A DNA stretch of 64,000 bases, taken from the NCBI RefSeq assembly GCF_041346945.1, contig NZ_CP166850.1:434001-498000 (forward strand), written 5' to 3'. Every line of letters starts with the position of its first letter. Position 1 is the first letter of the stretch. The notes under the pieces are model-generated. The model did not search any database. It was not told the origin of the DNA and saw only the letters and a list, made by a program, of their open reading frames with translations. Of the stretch, positions 1 through 9,982 are shown in pieces. Both the position numbers and the translations under genes were made by a program. The DNA is from Amycolatopsis sp. cg9. GTDB taxonomy: Bacteria > Actinomycetota > Actinomycetes > Mycobacteriales > Pseudonocardiaceae.

Positions 1-3000
1 CGGCGTCGGACGGCATCGCCGTGCGCCGCGGCCGCGCCCGGACGAGCCCGCGCAGCAGCGGCGGGACGTCGTCGCCGCGCAGGGCCGCCGGGTCGAGCCG
101 CATCGGGACGAGCAGGCTCGCCGCGTCGCCGGCCGCCGCGTCGAACAGGCTCAAGCCGTCCTCCGTGGACAGTGGCAGCAGTCCGGACCGGCTCATCCGC
201 TGCCGGTCGGTCTCGGCGAGCTCGCCCGCCATACCGGTTTCCCAAGCGCCCCAGGCGATCGAGACGGCGGGCAGTCCCGCGGCCCGGCGGTGCGCCGCCA
301 GCGCGTCGAGGTAGGAGTTGGCGGCCGCGTACCCGCCCTGGCCGGCGGTGCCCGCGAGCCCGGACACCGAGGAGAACAGCACGAAGGCGGCGAGGTCGGC
401 GTCGCGGGTCAGCTCGTGCAGGTGCCGCGCGCCGTCGGCCTTGGGTGCCAGGACTTCGGCGAGATCGTCCTCGGTGAGCCGGTCGACGGTGGCGTCGGCC
501 AGCACCCCGGCGGCGTGCACGACCGCGGTGAGCGGCAGCGCCTCGACCAGCTCGGCCACGGCATCCCGATCAGCGACGTCGCAGGCGGCGACCGTCACCT
601 CGGGCAGCTCGGCCACGAGCTCCTTCGCACCGGGCGCCTCGATCCCGCGCCGCCCGGCGAGCACGACGTGCTTGGCGCCGTTGCGGACGAGGTGCCGGGC
701 CAGCGCGGCCCCGAGCGCGCCGGTGCCGCCGGTGATCAGGATCGCGCCGTCCGGGTCGAGGGCGCGCGGGACGGTCAGGGCGAGCTTCCCGACGTGCTTC
801 GCCTGGCTCAGGTAACGCAGGGCGTCCGGGGCGTGCCGGACGTCCCACGCGCGCACCGGCAGCGGCCGCAGGTGACCGGCCGCGAACAGCTCGAGGACCT
901 CGGTGAACATCCGGCCGAGCCGCTCTGCTCCGGCTTCGGCGAGGTCGAAGGCCCGGTAGCCGGGCGCCTCGCGGAGGTCGGTCTTGCCCATCTCGAGGAA
1001 CCGGCCGCCGTCGGCGAGGAGCCTCTGGGAGGCGTCGATGAACTCGCCGGTCAGCGAGTTGAGGACGACGTCCACCCGGGGGAAGCGCTCGGCGAACTCC
1101 AGGGTGCGCGAAGAAGCCAGGTGGGCGGAGTCGAGGTCGACGGCGGCGTGCTTGCCGGGACTGGCGGTGCCGTACACCTCGGCCCCGAGGTACCGCGCCA
1201 CCTGCACGGCGGCCATCCCGACCCCACCGGCGGCCGCGTGCACGAGCACGGACTCACCGGGCTTGAGCTCGGCGAGCTCGACGAGCCCGTAGTAGGCGGT
1301 GAGGAAGGCGACAGGAGTGGTCGCGGCCTGGGCGACCGTCCACCCGGCGGGAACCGGCTTGAGGAGTCGGTGGTCGGTGGTCGCGTGGGTGGCGAAGGTG
1401 CCGGGGAAGAGACCGAAGACGCGATCACCGGGGCGGAAGGCGGTGACGCCGGGCCCGATGTGGGTGACGACGCCGGCGGCTTCCTGCCCGAGCGGGACGG
1501 GCCCGCCTGGGTACCGGCCGAGGACGTTGAGGAGATCCCGGAAGTTGACACCCGCGGCCCGGACGGCGACGCGCACTTCACCGGGAGCGAGCGGGCGACG
1601 CGAAGTGGCATCGCCATCCACGGCGAGCGAGCCCGCCGCTTCGGCCTCGGCACCAAGCGACGATGCCGAGCCACCCGAGGCGGCATCGCCATCCACGGCG
1701 AGCGAGCCCGCGGGCCCGGCCACCGCACCCGCGCCGAGAGGCGCGGACGAGCGCCGCAAGTCCGCATCCTCGCCCGCGGCGAGCGAGACCGCCGCGAGGC
1801 CGTCCACCGTGCCGGGCTCGGTCACCACCAGCTGCCACTCACCCTCTGGCAGCTCGATCCCGCCCAGCGTTCCGCGTGCGATGCGGGGCACCAGGATCCG
1901 GCCCGCGCGCACCGCCAGCTCCGGCTCGCCCTCGGGCAACGCCGGCGCCGGAGCGCCCTCGTCCAGGTCCACCAAGCGGAAGCGGCCCGGGTGCTCCGAG
2001 CGCGCCGCCCGGACCAGGCCCCACGCCGCCGCCGCTCCGAGGTCCGGTACGTCGTCGCCGTCGGCTGCGGCCACCGCTCCGCGGGTCACGAACACCAGCT
2101 CGCCGTCGCGGTCGGCGGACAGCCACGAGTGGATCGCCGCGAGCACGGCCGACGTCGTCGTGTGGACGTCCGCGGTCTCGACCGGCAGGTACACCGCGTC
2201 GCCCGCCACCGGGCCGGGCTCGGCCTCCCGCCACTCCAGGCGGAACAGCGCGTCGCCGATCTGCGGGAGCACCGGGCGCAGCACCAGCGACGCCACCGTC
2301 AGCACCGGACAGCCCTCGCCGTCGGCGACGGTCAGGGACACCGTTCCCGGCTCGATCGGCGTCAGCCGCACCCGCAGCGACGCCGCGCCCGAGCTGTGGC
2401 GCGTCACGCCGGACCACGTGAACGGGAGGCGGCCCTGGCCGTCATCCGGGAGGAGGTCGCCCAAGCCGAGGCCGTGCAGCGCCGCGTCCAGGAGGGCCGG
2501 GTGCAGGCCGAACCGGCCGGCGGTGTCGTGGTCGGCGGCCGGCAGGGCCACCTCGGCGAACACCGATCCCTCGTGGAGCCACGCCGCCCGCAGGCCCTGG
2601 AACGACGGCCCGTACGTGAAGCCGCGGTCTTCGAAGCCCTGGTACAGGTCCGTCACGTCCACTTCGGACGCTCCAGCCGGCGGCCACTCGCCGAGGTCCT
2701 CCGCCGCCACCTGCGCGTCGGACAGGACGCCGGTCGCGTGCCGCGTCCACTCGCCGGTGTCGTCGCGTCGCGAGTGGACGGTGACCGACCGGCGCCCGGC
2801 GTCGGCCGCGCCGATCGCCACCTGGACGCGGGCCGGTTCCGTCAGCGCGAGCGGCGCCGCGATCGTCAGCTCCTCCACCGTTTCGCACCCGGCTTCGGCG
2901 CCCGCGCGCAGGACGAGCTCGACGAACGCCGTGCCGGGCAGGATGACCGTGCCGTGCACGGCGTGACCGGCCAGCCACGGCGACTTCCGGGTCGACAGGA

Positions 3001-6000
3001 CGCCGGTCAGCACCCGGCCGCCGGATTCGGGCAGCTCCACCGCCGCGCTGAGCAGGGGGTGGCCGAGGGAGTCGGGTTCGCCGGCCGAGTCCAGCCAGAA
3101 CCGCTCGTGCTGGAACGCGTACGTCGGCACGTCCGTGCGGATCGGGCCGGCGCCGAACACCCGCGCCCAGTCGACGGCGAGGTGCGCCGCCGCGGCGAGG
3201 ACGCCGGTCTCTTCCGGCCGGCCGGCGGCGAGGGTGGGAATCGCCCCGTCGACCATCGGGGTCAGCACCGCGTCCGGGCCCAGCTCGACGAACCGGGTGA
3301 TGCCCGCGGCCCGCAGCCGCTCGACGGCCTCGGCGAACCGGACCGGCTCCCGCACCTGCCGCACCCAGTACTCCGGCGTCACCGCGGACCCGTCCACAGT
3401 GGACAAAAAACGCATCGACGGCTCGGCGCAGGCGATCCCGTCGATCGCCGCCGCGAACTCCGCCAGCATCGGCTCCATCAACGCCGAATGGAACGCGTGA
3501 CTCGTGCTGAGCCGCTTGGTCTTCGCGAACTTCGCGGCATACTCGGTCACCGCGGCTTCGACCCCGGACAGCACCACCGAATCCGGCCCGTTCACCGCGG
3601 CCAGGGAAACACCGGGAGGAAGTTCGATGTCCGCTTCGGACGCCTGGACCGCGATCATCACGCCACCCGGGGGCAATGCCTGCATCAGCCGGCCGCGCGC
3701 CGAGACCAGTGCGCAAGCGTCCTCGAGCGACAGGATCCCGGCGACGTGCGCCGCCGCGATCTCCCCCACCGAATGGCCCACCACGGCATCCGGCCGGACA
3801 CCCCACGACTCCAGGAGCCGGAACAGCGCCACTTCCACCGCGAAGATGCCCTGCTGCGCGAACTCGGTCTCGGGCGAGCCGAGGAAGTCACCGAGCCGCG
3901 GATCCAGGTGCGCGCACACCGCGTCGAACGCCGCCGCGTAGACCGGGAAGGCCGCGTACAGCTCCTGCCCCATCCCGACGCGCTGGGAACCCTGACCGGA
4001 GAACAGGAACGCGACCTCGCCGGAAGACCCGGGCCGCACCACCTCGGCGACGGCGCGGCCCTCGGCGAGCCCGGTCAGCCCGCGCCGCACCCCCTCGGCG
4101 TCGGCGGCGAGCACGACGGCCCGGCACTCGAGGGACGCCCGGCCCGTGGCCAGCGTCCGCGCCGTCCCGACGAGGTCGGGCCCGGTCTCGAGGAACTCCA
4201 GCAGCCGCGCCGCCTGCGCCCGCAGCCCGTCCTCGGTCCGCGCGGAAACCAGCCACGGCACCATGCCACCGGAAAACGTCTCGGCCGGCGCGACCGCGGC
4301 GGGTGCCTCCTCCAGGACGATGTGCGCGTTGGTCCCGCTGATCCCGAACGACGACACCCCGGCCCGCCGCGGCCGGCCGGACGCGGGCCAGCCGACGGAC
4401 TCCGTCAGCAGCCGCACCGAACCGGCCGACCAGTCGACCTGGGCCGACGGCTCGTCGACGTGCAACGTCCTGGGCAGCACCCCGTGCCGCAGCGCCTCGA
4501 CGACCTTGATCACGCCGGCGACCCCCGCGGCCGCCTGCGTGTGCCCGAGGTTCGACTTCACCGAACCCAGCCACAGCGGCTCCGCCCGGTCCTGCCCGTA
4601 GGTGGCCAGAAGTGCCTGCGCCTCGATGGGATCGCCCAGGCGGGTACCCGTCCCGTGCGCCTCGACGACGTCCACATCGGACGCCGACAGGCCCGCGGTC
4701 GCCAGCGCGGCCCGGATCACCCGTTGCTGCGACGGCCCGTTCGGCGCCGTCAACCCGTTCGACGCGCCGTCCTGGTTCACCGCCGAACCGCGCAGCACGG
4801 CGAGCACCGGGTGGCCGAGCCGCTGGGCGTCGGACAGGCGTTCCACCAGCAGGAGCCCGGCGCCTTCGCCCCACGCCGTGCCGTCGGCGGCCGACGCGAA
4901 CGGCTTGCAGCGGCCGTCGGCGGCCAGGCCGCGCTGCCGCGAGAACTCGACGAACCCGATCGGCGTGGACATCACCGTCACCCCGCCGGCCAGCGCCAGC
5001 GAACACTCACCCGCGCGCAGGGCCTGCGCCGCCAGGTGCAGCGCCACCAGCGACGACGAACACGCCGTGTCCACGGTGACCGCCGGGCCCTCCAGCCCCA
5101 GCGCGTACGCCACGCGGCCGGAGAACACGCTCGCCGAGCTGCCGGTGCCGAGGTAACCCTCGACCTGGTCGCGGGCGTTCATCAGCAGGGTGCTGTAGTC
5201 CTGGCCGTTGGTGCCGGCGAACACGCCGACGCGGCTGCCGCGCAGCGCCGCCGGGTCGAGCCCGGCGCGTTCGAACACCTCCCACGCCGTCTCCAGCAGC
5301 AACCGCTGCTGCGGGTCCATCGCGAGGGCCTCGCGCGGGCTGATCCCGAAGAACGCCGCGTCGAAGCCGGTCACGTCGTCCACGAAGGACCCGTGCCGGA
5401 CGTAGGACCGGCCCGGGGTCTCCGGGTCGGGGTCGTACACGGCGTCGACGTCCCAGCCGCGGTCGGCCGGGAACGGCGCGACCGTGTCACGACCGGCCGC
5501 CAGGAGTTCCCAGAGGTCTTCCGGTGAACCGACGCCGCCGGGGAACCGGCAGCTCATCGCCACGATCGCGATCGGCTCGTCGGCCGCCCCGCGCTCCACG
5601 ACGGAGGTGCTCGCCGCCGCGGCACCGAAGTGCGACGCGAGGTGGCCGGCCAGCGCGGCCGGGCTCGGGTGGTCGAAGACGAGCGTGGCGGGCAGCTTCA
5701 GGCCGACCGCGGCGCCGAGCCTGTTGCGCAGTTCCACCGCGGTCAGCGAGTCGAACCCCAGGTCGCGCAGGGCGCGGGCCGGCTCGATCCGGTCCGGCTC
5801 GGCGAACCCGAGCACGGCGGCGATCTGCGTGCGCACGATCGCCAGCAGCCGCCGGTCCCGCTCCCCCGGCGCCAGGTCCGCGAGACCGGGTTCGACGGTC
5901 TCGGTACCGGTGCGCGGGAGCAGGTCGGCGAGCAGCCGGCCGGGCTCCTGCGCGGCCGTCCAGTCGACGTCGGCGACGACGACGGCCGTGTCGTCGAGGT

Positions 6001-9000
6001 CGAGGACGCGCTGCAGGCCGTCGAGGGCCAGCTCCGGCGGCATCGGCGGTACCCCGCGCTGCCGCAGCCGTGTCTCGAGGCCGCCGTCGGCCATCCCGCC
6101 GCCCGCCCAGTGGCCCCAGCCGATCGACGTCGCCGGCAGCCCGAGGCCGCGGCGGTAGCGCGCGAACGCGTCGAGGAAAGCGTTGCCCGGCGCGTAGTTC
6201 CCCTGGCCCGCGCCGCCGTAGGTCCCGGCGAGCGACGAGAACAGCACGAACGCGTCGAGGTCGAGGTCGCGCGTCAGCTCGTGCAGCGCGATGGCGGCCT
6301 CGGCCTTGACCCGCAGCACGCGGCCGGCCTGGTCGAGGGTGAGCTCGTCGAGCACGGCGTCGTCCAGCACGGCGGCGGTGTGGACCACCGCGCGCAGCGG
6401 CGCGTCCGCGGGCAGGGCGTCGAGCAGCGCACCGAGCGCGGTGCGGTCGGCCGCGTCGCACGCGGCGACGGTGACCCGCGCCCCGAGGCCGGTGAGTTCG
6501 GCTTCCAGTTCGGCAGCCCCTTCGGCATCGCGGCCGCCGCGGCTGACCAGCAGCAGGTGCGGGGCGCCCAGGGCGGCCAGCCGGCGGGCGACGTGGGCGC
6601 CGAGCGCGCCCGTGCCGCCGGTGATCAGCGTGGTGCCGCCCGGGCGCCAGGTGCGCCGGGCGGTCGTGGCGGCGGGCCGGGTGAGCCGGCGGGCGAAGAC
6701 GCCGTCGGACCGGACGGCGAGTTCGTCCTCGATGCCGGTCAAGGCGCCGAGGAACAGCTCGACGGTGGCGTCGTCCGCGTCGGCGGGCAGGTCGGCGACA
6801 CCGCCCCAGCGGCCCGGCTGCTCCTGGCGGACGACCTGGCCGAGGCCCCAGACGAGGGCCTGCTCCGGGTCGGTGACCGGGTCCGCGGCCCCGGTCGAGA
6901 CGGCGCCGCGGGTGACCATCCACAAGGGAACGTCGGCGCGGACCAGTGCCAGCGCGGCGGCGAACCCGGCGGGAACGTCGGGGTGCCCCGGCGTCCGTCC
7001 GGCCGGGGCGACGGCGATGACGCCTCGCACACCAGTGGTGTCACCGAGTTCCGTCGTGCGGACGACCTCCGCGCCGTGGCGAGCCAGGGCCTGGGCGATG
7101 CGGTCGGCGAGGTCGTCTTCCGGACCACACACGACCCAGGTGCCGTCCACAGTGGACGTCTCGGCGGGGACGAGCCGCCAGGTGACTTCGTAGCGCAGGT
7201 CGTCGACGGCCGTGCGGCGGCGCGGGGCCGCGGGCTCGGACCAGTAGCGATCGCGCTGGAACGGATACGTGGGCAGGGTGACGCGGCGGGTGCCGGTGCC
7301 CGCGAACAGCCCGGCCCAGTCGACGTCGGCACCGCGGGCGAACGCCTCGCCCAGCGAGGCGAAGAGCCTGGTCAGGCCGCCGTCGTCACGGCGCAGGGTG
7401 CCGACCGCGGCGGCGGCCGCCCCCGCCTGGTCGATGGTCTCTTCGACGCCGACGGTGAGCACCGGGTGGGCACTGCACTCGACGAAGACGGTCGCCCGCA
7501 GCCCGAGCAGGGTCGAAACGGCCTGGTCGAACCGGACGGGTTCCCGCAGGTTGCGGTACCAGTAGGCGGCGTCCAGGGAAGCGGTGTCGAGCACCTCGCC
7601 CGTCACCGCGGACACGAACGGGATCCGGCCCGAACGCGGTTTCACCTCGGCCAGGGCGGACGCCAGCTCGTCGGCGAGGAGTTCCACCTGCGCGGAGTGG
7701 GACGCGTAGTCGACGGCGATCCGCCGCGCCCGCACGTCCACCGAAGCCAGCAACTCGTCGAGCGCCGCGGCCTCCCCCGACACCACGACCGACGACGGGC
7801 CGTTCACCGCGGCGACCGAAATCCGCCCGTCCCACGGCGCGATCAGCTCACGAGCCCGCTCGGCCGACGTGCCCAGCGACACCATCCCGCCCAGTCCGGA
7901 CAGCCGCAGGATCGCCTTGCTCCGCAGGGCGACCACCCGCGCACCATCCTCAAGGGACAGTCCACCCGCGACCACCGCGGCCGCGATCTCACCCTGCGAA
8001 TGACCCACCACGGCGGCGGGCTCGACCCCGTACGACCGCCACACCTCGGCCAGCGAGACCATCACCGCCCACAGCACCGGCTGCACGACGTCGACCCGCT
8101 CCAGATCACCGTCGAGCGCGTCCAGGAGCTTCCAGTCCACAAAGGGCTCCAGCGCCGCCGCGCACTCCGCCATCCGCGCCGCGAAAACCGGCGAAGTTTC
8201 GAGCAGCTCCCGGCCCATCCCGGTCCACTGCGAACCCTGACCCGGGAACACGAAGACGACGTCACCCGGGTTGGCCGGCTCGCTCACACCGTCGGCGACG
8301 GCGTCGAGCCCGGCCGCGTCGAGGACGACCGCCCGGTGTTCACGCACCGACCGCGTGGTGGCCAGCGCGCGGCCGACGTCGACCGGGTCGTCAGTGCAGG
8401 AACGCAGGGCCCGTGCGAGGTCACGCAGGGCCGGGCCGGTCTTGGCCGAGAGCACCCACGGCACCACGGGCAGCGGCGCCGACGGCTCGTCCGCCTCGGC
8501 CGGGACCGCCTCGACGATCACGTGCGCGTTGGTGCCGCTGACCCCGAACGACGACACCCCGGCCCGCCGCGGCGCGCCGGTGTCCGGCCACGGCACGGCT
8601 TCGGTGAGCAGCCGGACCGGCCCGGCCGACCAGTCCACGTGCGACGACGGCGCGTCGACGTGCAAGGTCCGGGGCAGCACGCCGTGGCGCATCGCCTCGA
8701 TCACCTTGATCACGCCGCCGACCCCGGCGGCGGCCTGCGTGTGGCCGATGTTGGACTTCAGGGAGCCCAGCCACAGCGGCCGGTCCCGGTCCTGGCCGTA
8801 CGTCGCCAGCAGCGCCTCGGCCTCGATCGGGTCGCCCAGCGTCGTGCCGGTGCCGTGCGCTTCGACGACGTCCACATCGGACGGTGCCAGCCGCGCGTTC
8901 GCCAGCGCGGCCCGGATCACCCGCTGCTGCGAAGGACCGTTCGGCGCGGTGAGGCCGTTGGACGCGCCGTCGGAGTTGACCGCCGAGCCGCGCAGCACCG

Positions 9001-9874
9001 CGAGCACCGGGTGGCCGTGGCGGCGCGCGTCGGAAAGCCGTTCCAGCACGAGCATCCCGACGCCCTCGCCCCAGGCGGTGCCGTCGGCGGCTTCGGCGAA
9101 CGCCTTGCAGCGGCCGTCGGCGGCGAGCCCGTTCTGCTGGCTGAACTCGACGAACCCCTCGGGCGTGGTCATCACGGTGACCCCGCCGGCGAGGGCGAGC
9201 GTGCACTCGCCGGCGCGCAGGGCCTGCGCGGCGAGGTGCATGGCGACCAGCGACGACGAGCACGCCGTGTCGACGGTCAGCGCCGGGCCTTCGAGGCCGA
9301 AGGTGTAGGCGATCCGGCCGGAGAAGACGCTGGCCGCGCTGCCGGTCAGGAGGTACCCGGACAGGGCCTCGATCTGCTCTTCGGACGGCCCGGAGATCTG
9401 GGCCATGCCCCCGACGAACACGCCGGTGCGGCTGCCGCGGAGGTCGTCGACCGGCAGCCCGGCGCGCTCGAACGCCTCGTGCGCGACTTCGAGGAGCAGC
9501 CGCTGCTGCGGGTCCATGGCGACGGCTTCGCGCGGCGAGATGCCGAAGAACTCGGGGTCGAAGTCGGCGGCTTCGGGCAGGAACCCGCCCTCACGGACAT
9601 AGCTGTGCCCGGGCTTCGGGTCCCCGGGCCGGTAGAGCCGCGCGGTGTCCCAGCCGCGGTCGGCGGGGAAGCCGGCGATCGCGTCGGTCCCCGCGGCGAC
9701 CAGGTCCCACAGCCGTTCGGGCGTGTTCGCCCCGCCGGGGTAGCGGCAGGCCGTGCCGACGATCGCGATCGGCTCGCCCGCCTTCTCCTCGGCTTCGCGC
9801 AGCCGCGCCCGGACGTCGTGCAGGTCGGCCGTGACGCGCTTGAGGAAGTAGCGGAGCTTGTCTTCACTCGACAT
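1..9874 (-). CDS. Modular type I PKS, extension modules 6 and 7 (3' end outside window)
   Basis: About 3290 residues are visible before the left edge. An N-terminal docking helix (MSSEDKLRYFLKRV) is followed by module 6: KS (Cys205 in DTACSSS), AT with GHSQGE and YASHS (methylmalonyl type), KR with GGTGALG, an LDD motif and Tyr about 1224 (B-type signature), and ACP Ser1376. Module 7 has KS Cys1605, AT with GHSVGE and HAFHS (malonyl type), DH with HAVHGTVILP near 2303, ER with the NFRDLLNVLGRYPGG motif near 2775, and KR near 3045-3180. The window ends just before its ACP. The GTG/ATG choice is fixed by GAGGA upstream of the ATG at 9874. It lies 108 bp after the preceding PKS gene in the same orientation. 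Module 6 should give a beta-hydroxy and module 7 a fully saturated unit. I read the frame as open to the edge. The DH-ER linker contains a short internal duplication (about 1607-1711). Confidence 0.95.
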   Translation of the reverse strand, partial: MSSEDKLRYFLKRVTADLHDVRARLREAEEKAGEPIAIVGTACRYPGGANTPERLWDLVAAGTDAIAGFPADRGWDTARLYRPGDPKPGHSYVREGGFLPEAADFDPEFFGISPREAVAMDPQQRLLLEVAHEAFERAGLPVDDLRGSRTGVFVGGMAQISGPSEEQIEALSGYLLTGSAASVFSGRIAYTFGLEGPALTVDTACSSSLVAMHLAAQALRAGECTLALAGGVTVMTTPEGFVEFSQQNGLAADGRCKAFAEAADGTAWGEGVGMLVLERLSDARRHGHPVLAVLRGSAVNSDGASNGLTAPNGPSQQRVIRAALANARLAPSDVDVVEAHGTGTTLGDPIEAEALLATYGQDRDRPLWLGSLKSNIGHTQAAAGVGGVIKVIEAMRHGVLPRTLHVDAPSSHVDWSAGPVRLLTEAVPWPDTGAPRRAGVSSFGVSGTNAHVIVEAVPAEADEPSAPLPVVPWVLSAKTGPALRDLARALRSCTDDPVDVGRALATTRSVREHRAVVLDAAGLDAVADGVSEPANPGDVVFVFPGQGSQWTGMGRELLETSPVFAARMAECAAALEPFVDWKLLDALDGDLERVDVVQPVLWAVMVSLAEVWRSYGVEPAAVVGHSQGEIAAAVVAGGLSLEDGARVVALRSKAILRLSGLGGMVSLGTSAERARELIAPWDGRISVAAVNGPSSVVVSGEAAALDELLASVDVRARRIAVDYASHSAQVELLADELASALAEVKPRSGRIPFVSAVTGEVLDTASLDAAYWYRNLREPVRFDQAVSTLLGLRATVFVECSAHPVLTVGVEETIDQAGAAAAAVGTLRRDDGGLTRLFASLGEAFARGADVDWAGLFAGTGTRRVTLPTYPFQRDRYWSEPAAPRRRTAVDDLRYEVTWRLVPAETSTVDGTWVVCGPEDDLADRIAQALARHGAEVVRTTELGDTTGVRGVIAVAPAGRTPGHPDVPAGFAAALALVRADVPLWMVTRGAVSTGAADPVTDPEQALVWGLGQVVRQEQPGRWGGVADLPADADDATVELFLGALTGIEDELAVRSDGVFARRLTRPAATTARRTWRPGGTTLITGGTGALGAHVARRLAALGAPHLLLVSRGGRDAEGAAELEAELTGLGARVTVAACDAADRTALGALLDALPADAPLRAVVHTAAVLDDAVLDELTLDQAGRVLRVKAEAAIALHELTRDLDLDAFVLFSSLAGTYGGAGQGNYAPGNAFLDAFARYRRGLGLPATSIGWGHWAGGGMADGGLETRLRQRGVPPMPPELALDGLQRVLDLDDTAVVVADVDWTAAQEPGRLLADLLPRTGTETVEPGLADLAPGERDRRLLAIVRTQIAAVLGFAEPDRIEPARALRDLGFDSLTAVELRNRLGAAVGLKLPATLVFDHPSPAALAGHLASHFGAAAASTSVVERGAADEPIAIVAMSCRFPGGVGSPEDLWELLAAGRDTVAPFPADRGWDVDAVYDPDPETPGRSYVRHGSFVDDVTGFDAAFFGISPREALAMDPQQRLLLETAWEVFERAGLDPAALRGSRVGVFAGTNGQDYSTLLMNARDQVEGYLGTGSSASVFSGRVAYALGLEGPAVTVDTACSSSLVALHLAAQALRAGECSLALAGGVTVMSTPIGFVEFSRQRGLAADGRCKPFASAADGTAWGEGAGLLLVERLSDAQRLGHPVLAVLRGSAVNQDGASNGLTAPNGPSQQRVIRAALATAGLSASDVDVVEAHGTGTRLGDPIEAQALLATYGQDRAEPLWLGSVKSNLGHTQAAAGVAGVIKVVEALRHGVLPRTLHVDEPSAQVDWSAGSVRLLTESVGWPASGRPRRAGVSSFGISGTNAHIVLEEAPAAVAPAETFSGGMVPWLVSARTEDGLRAQAARLLEFLETGPDLVGTARTLATGRASLECRAVVLAADAEGVRRGLTGLAEGRAVAEVVRPGSSGEVAFLFSGQGSQRVGMGQELYAAFPVYAAAFDAVCAHLDPRLGDFLGSPETEFAQQGIFAVEVALFRLLESWGVRPDAVVGHSVGEIAAAHVAGILSLEDACALVSARGRLMQALPPGGVMIAVQASEADIELPPGVSLAAVNGPDSVVLSGVEAAVTEYAAKFAKTKRLSTSHAFHSALMEPMLAEFAAAIDGIACAEPSMRFLSTVDGSAVTPEYWVRQVREPVRFAEAVERLRAAGITRFVELGPDAVLTPMVDGAIPTLAAGRPEETGVLAAAAHLAVDWARVFGAGPIRTDVPTYAFQHERFWLDSAGEPDSLGHPLLSAAVELPESGGRVLTGVLSTRKSPWLAGHAVHGTVILPGTAFVELVLRAGAEAGCETVEELTIAAPLALTEPARVQVAIGAADAGRRSVTVHSRRDDTGEWTRHATGVLSDAQVAAEDLGEWPPAGASEVDVTDLYQGFEDRGFTYGPSFQGLRAAWLHEGSVFAEVALPAADHDTAGRFGLHPALLDAALHGLGLGDLLPDDGQGRLPFTWSGVTRHSSGAASLRVRLTPIEPGTVSLTVADGEGCPVLTVASLVLRPVLPQIGDALFRLEWREAEPGPVAGDAVYLPVETADVHTTTSAVLAAIHSWLSADRDGELVFVTRGAVAAADGDDVPDLGAAAAWGLVRAARSEHPGRFRLVDLDEGAPAPALPEGEPELAVRAGRILVPRIARGTLGGIELPEGEWQLVVTEPGTVDGLAAVSLAAGEDADLRRSSAPLGAGAVAGPAGSLAVDGDAASGGSASSLGAEAEAAGSLAVDGDATSRRPLAPGEVRVAVRAAGVNFRDLLNVLGRYPGGPVPLGQEAAGVVTHIGPGVTAFRPGDRVFGLFPGTFATHATTDHRLLKPVPAGWTVAQAATTPVAFLTAYYGLVELAELKPGESVLVHAAAGGVGMAAVQVARYLGAEVYGTASPGKHAAVDLDSAHLASSRTLEFAERFPRVDVVLNSLTGEFIDASQRLLADGGRFLEMGKTDLREAPGYRAFDLAEAGAERLGRMFTEVLELFAAGHLRPLPVRAWDVRHAPDALRYLSQAKHVGKLALTVPRALDPDGAILITGGTGALGAALARHLVRNGAKHVVLAGRRGIEAPGAKELVAELPEVTVAACDVADRDAVAELVEALPLTAVVHAAGVLADATVDRLTEDDLAEVLAPKADGARHLHELTRDADLAAFVLFSSVSGLAGTAGQGGYAAANSYLDALAAHRRAAGLPAVSIAWGAWETGMAGELAETDRQRMSRSGLLPLSTEDGLSLFDAAAGDAASLLVPMRLDPAALRGDDVPPLLRGLVRARPRRTAMPSDA

Positions 9875-9921
9875 GGGTGGTCCTCGGGGAACAGGGGGTC
9901 AAGGGATGCGGCCGGCCGGAC

Positions 9922-9944
9922 GTCTTGAATGACTCATTCAGGAC
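9922..9944. repeat. NESF-type palindrome, single copy
   Basis: A 23-bp near-perfect palindrome centred on TGAATGACTCATTCA lies in the 108-bp gap between two PKS genes (9875-9982). The same core, in its CGAATGAGTCATTCG form, recurs three times in tandem at 39922-39996. It could act as a hairpin in the PKS transcript, but there is no T-run, so it is not a convincing terminator. Confidence 0.7.
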
Positions 9945-9982
9945 GCGTCGGCGCGCGGCGAGACAGCCGGTCGGTGCGCGCA

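Noticed and set aside
290..5527. Very long open frames on the plus strand opposite the PKS genes (also 5630-9928, 9929-17872, 17938-20583, 20618-33457)
   Set aside because: They are antisense to clear PKS domains, are rich in Arg/Gly/Pro, contain no recognisable domain, and are expected from GC-rich third positions.
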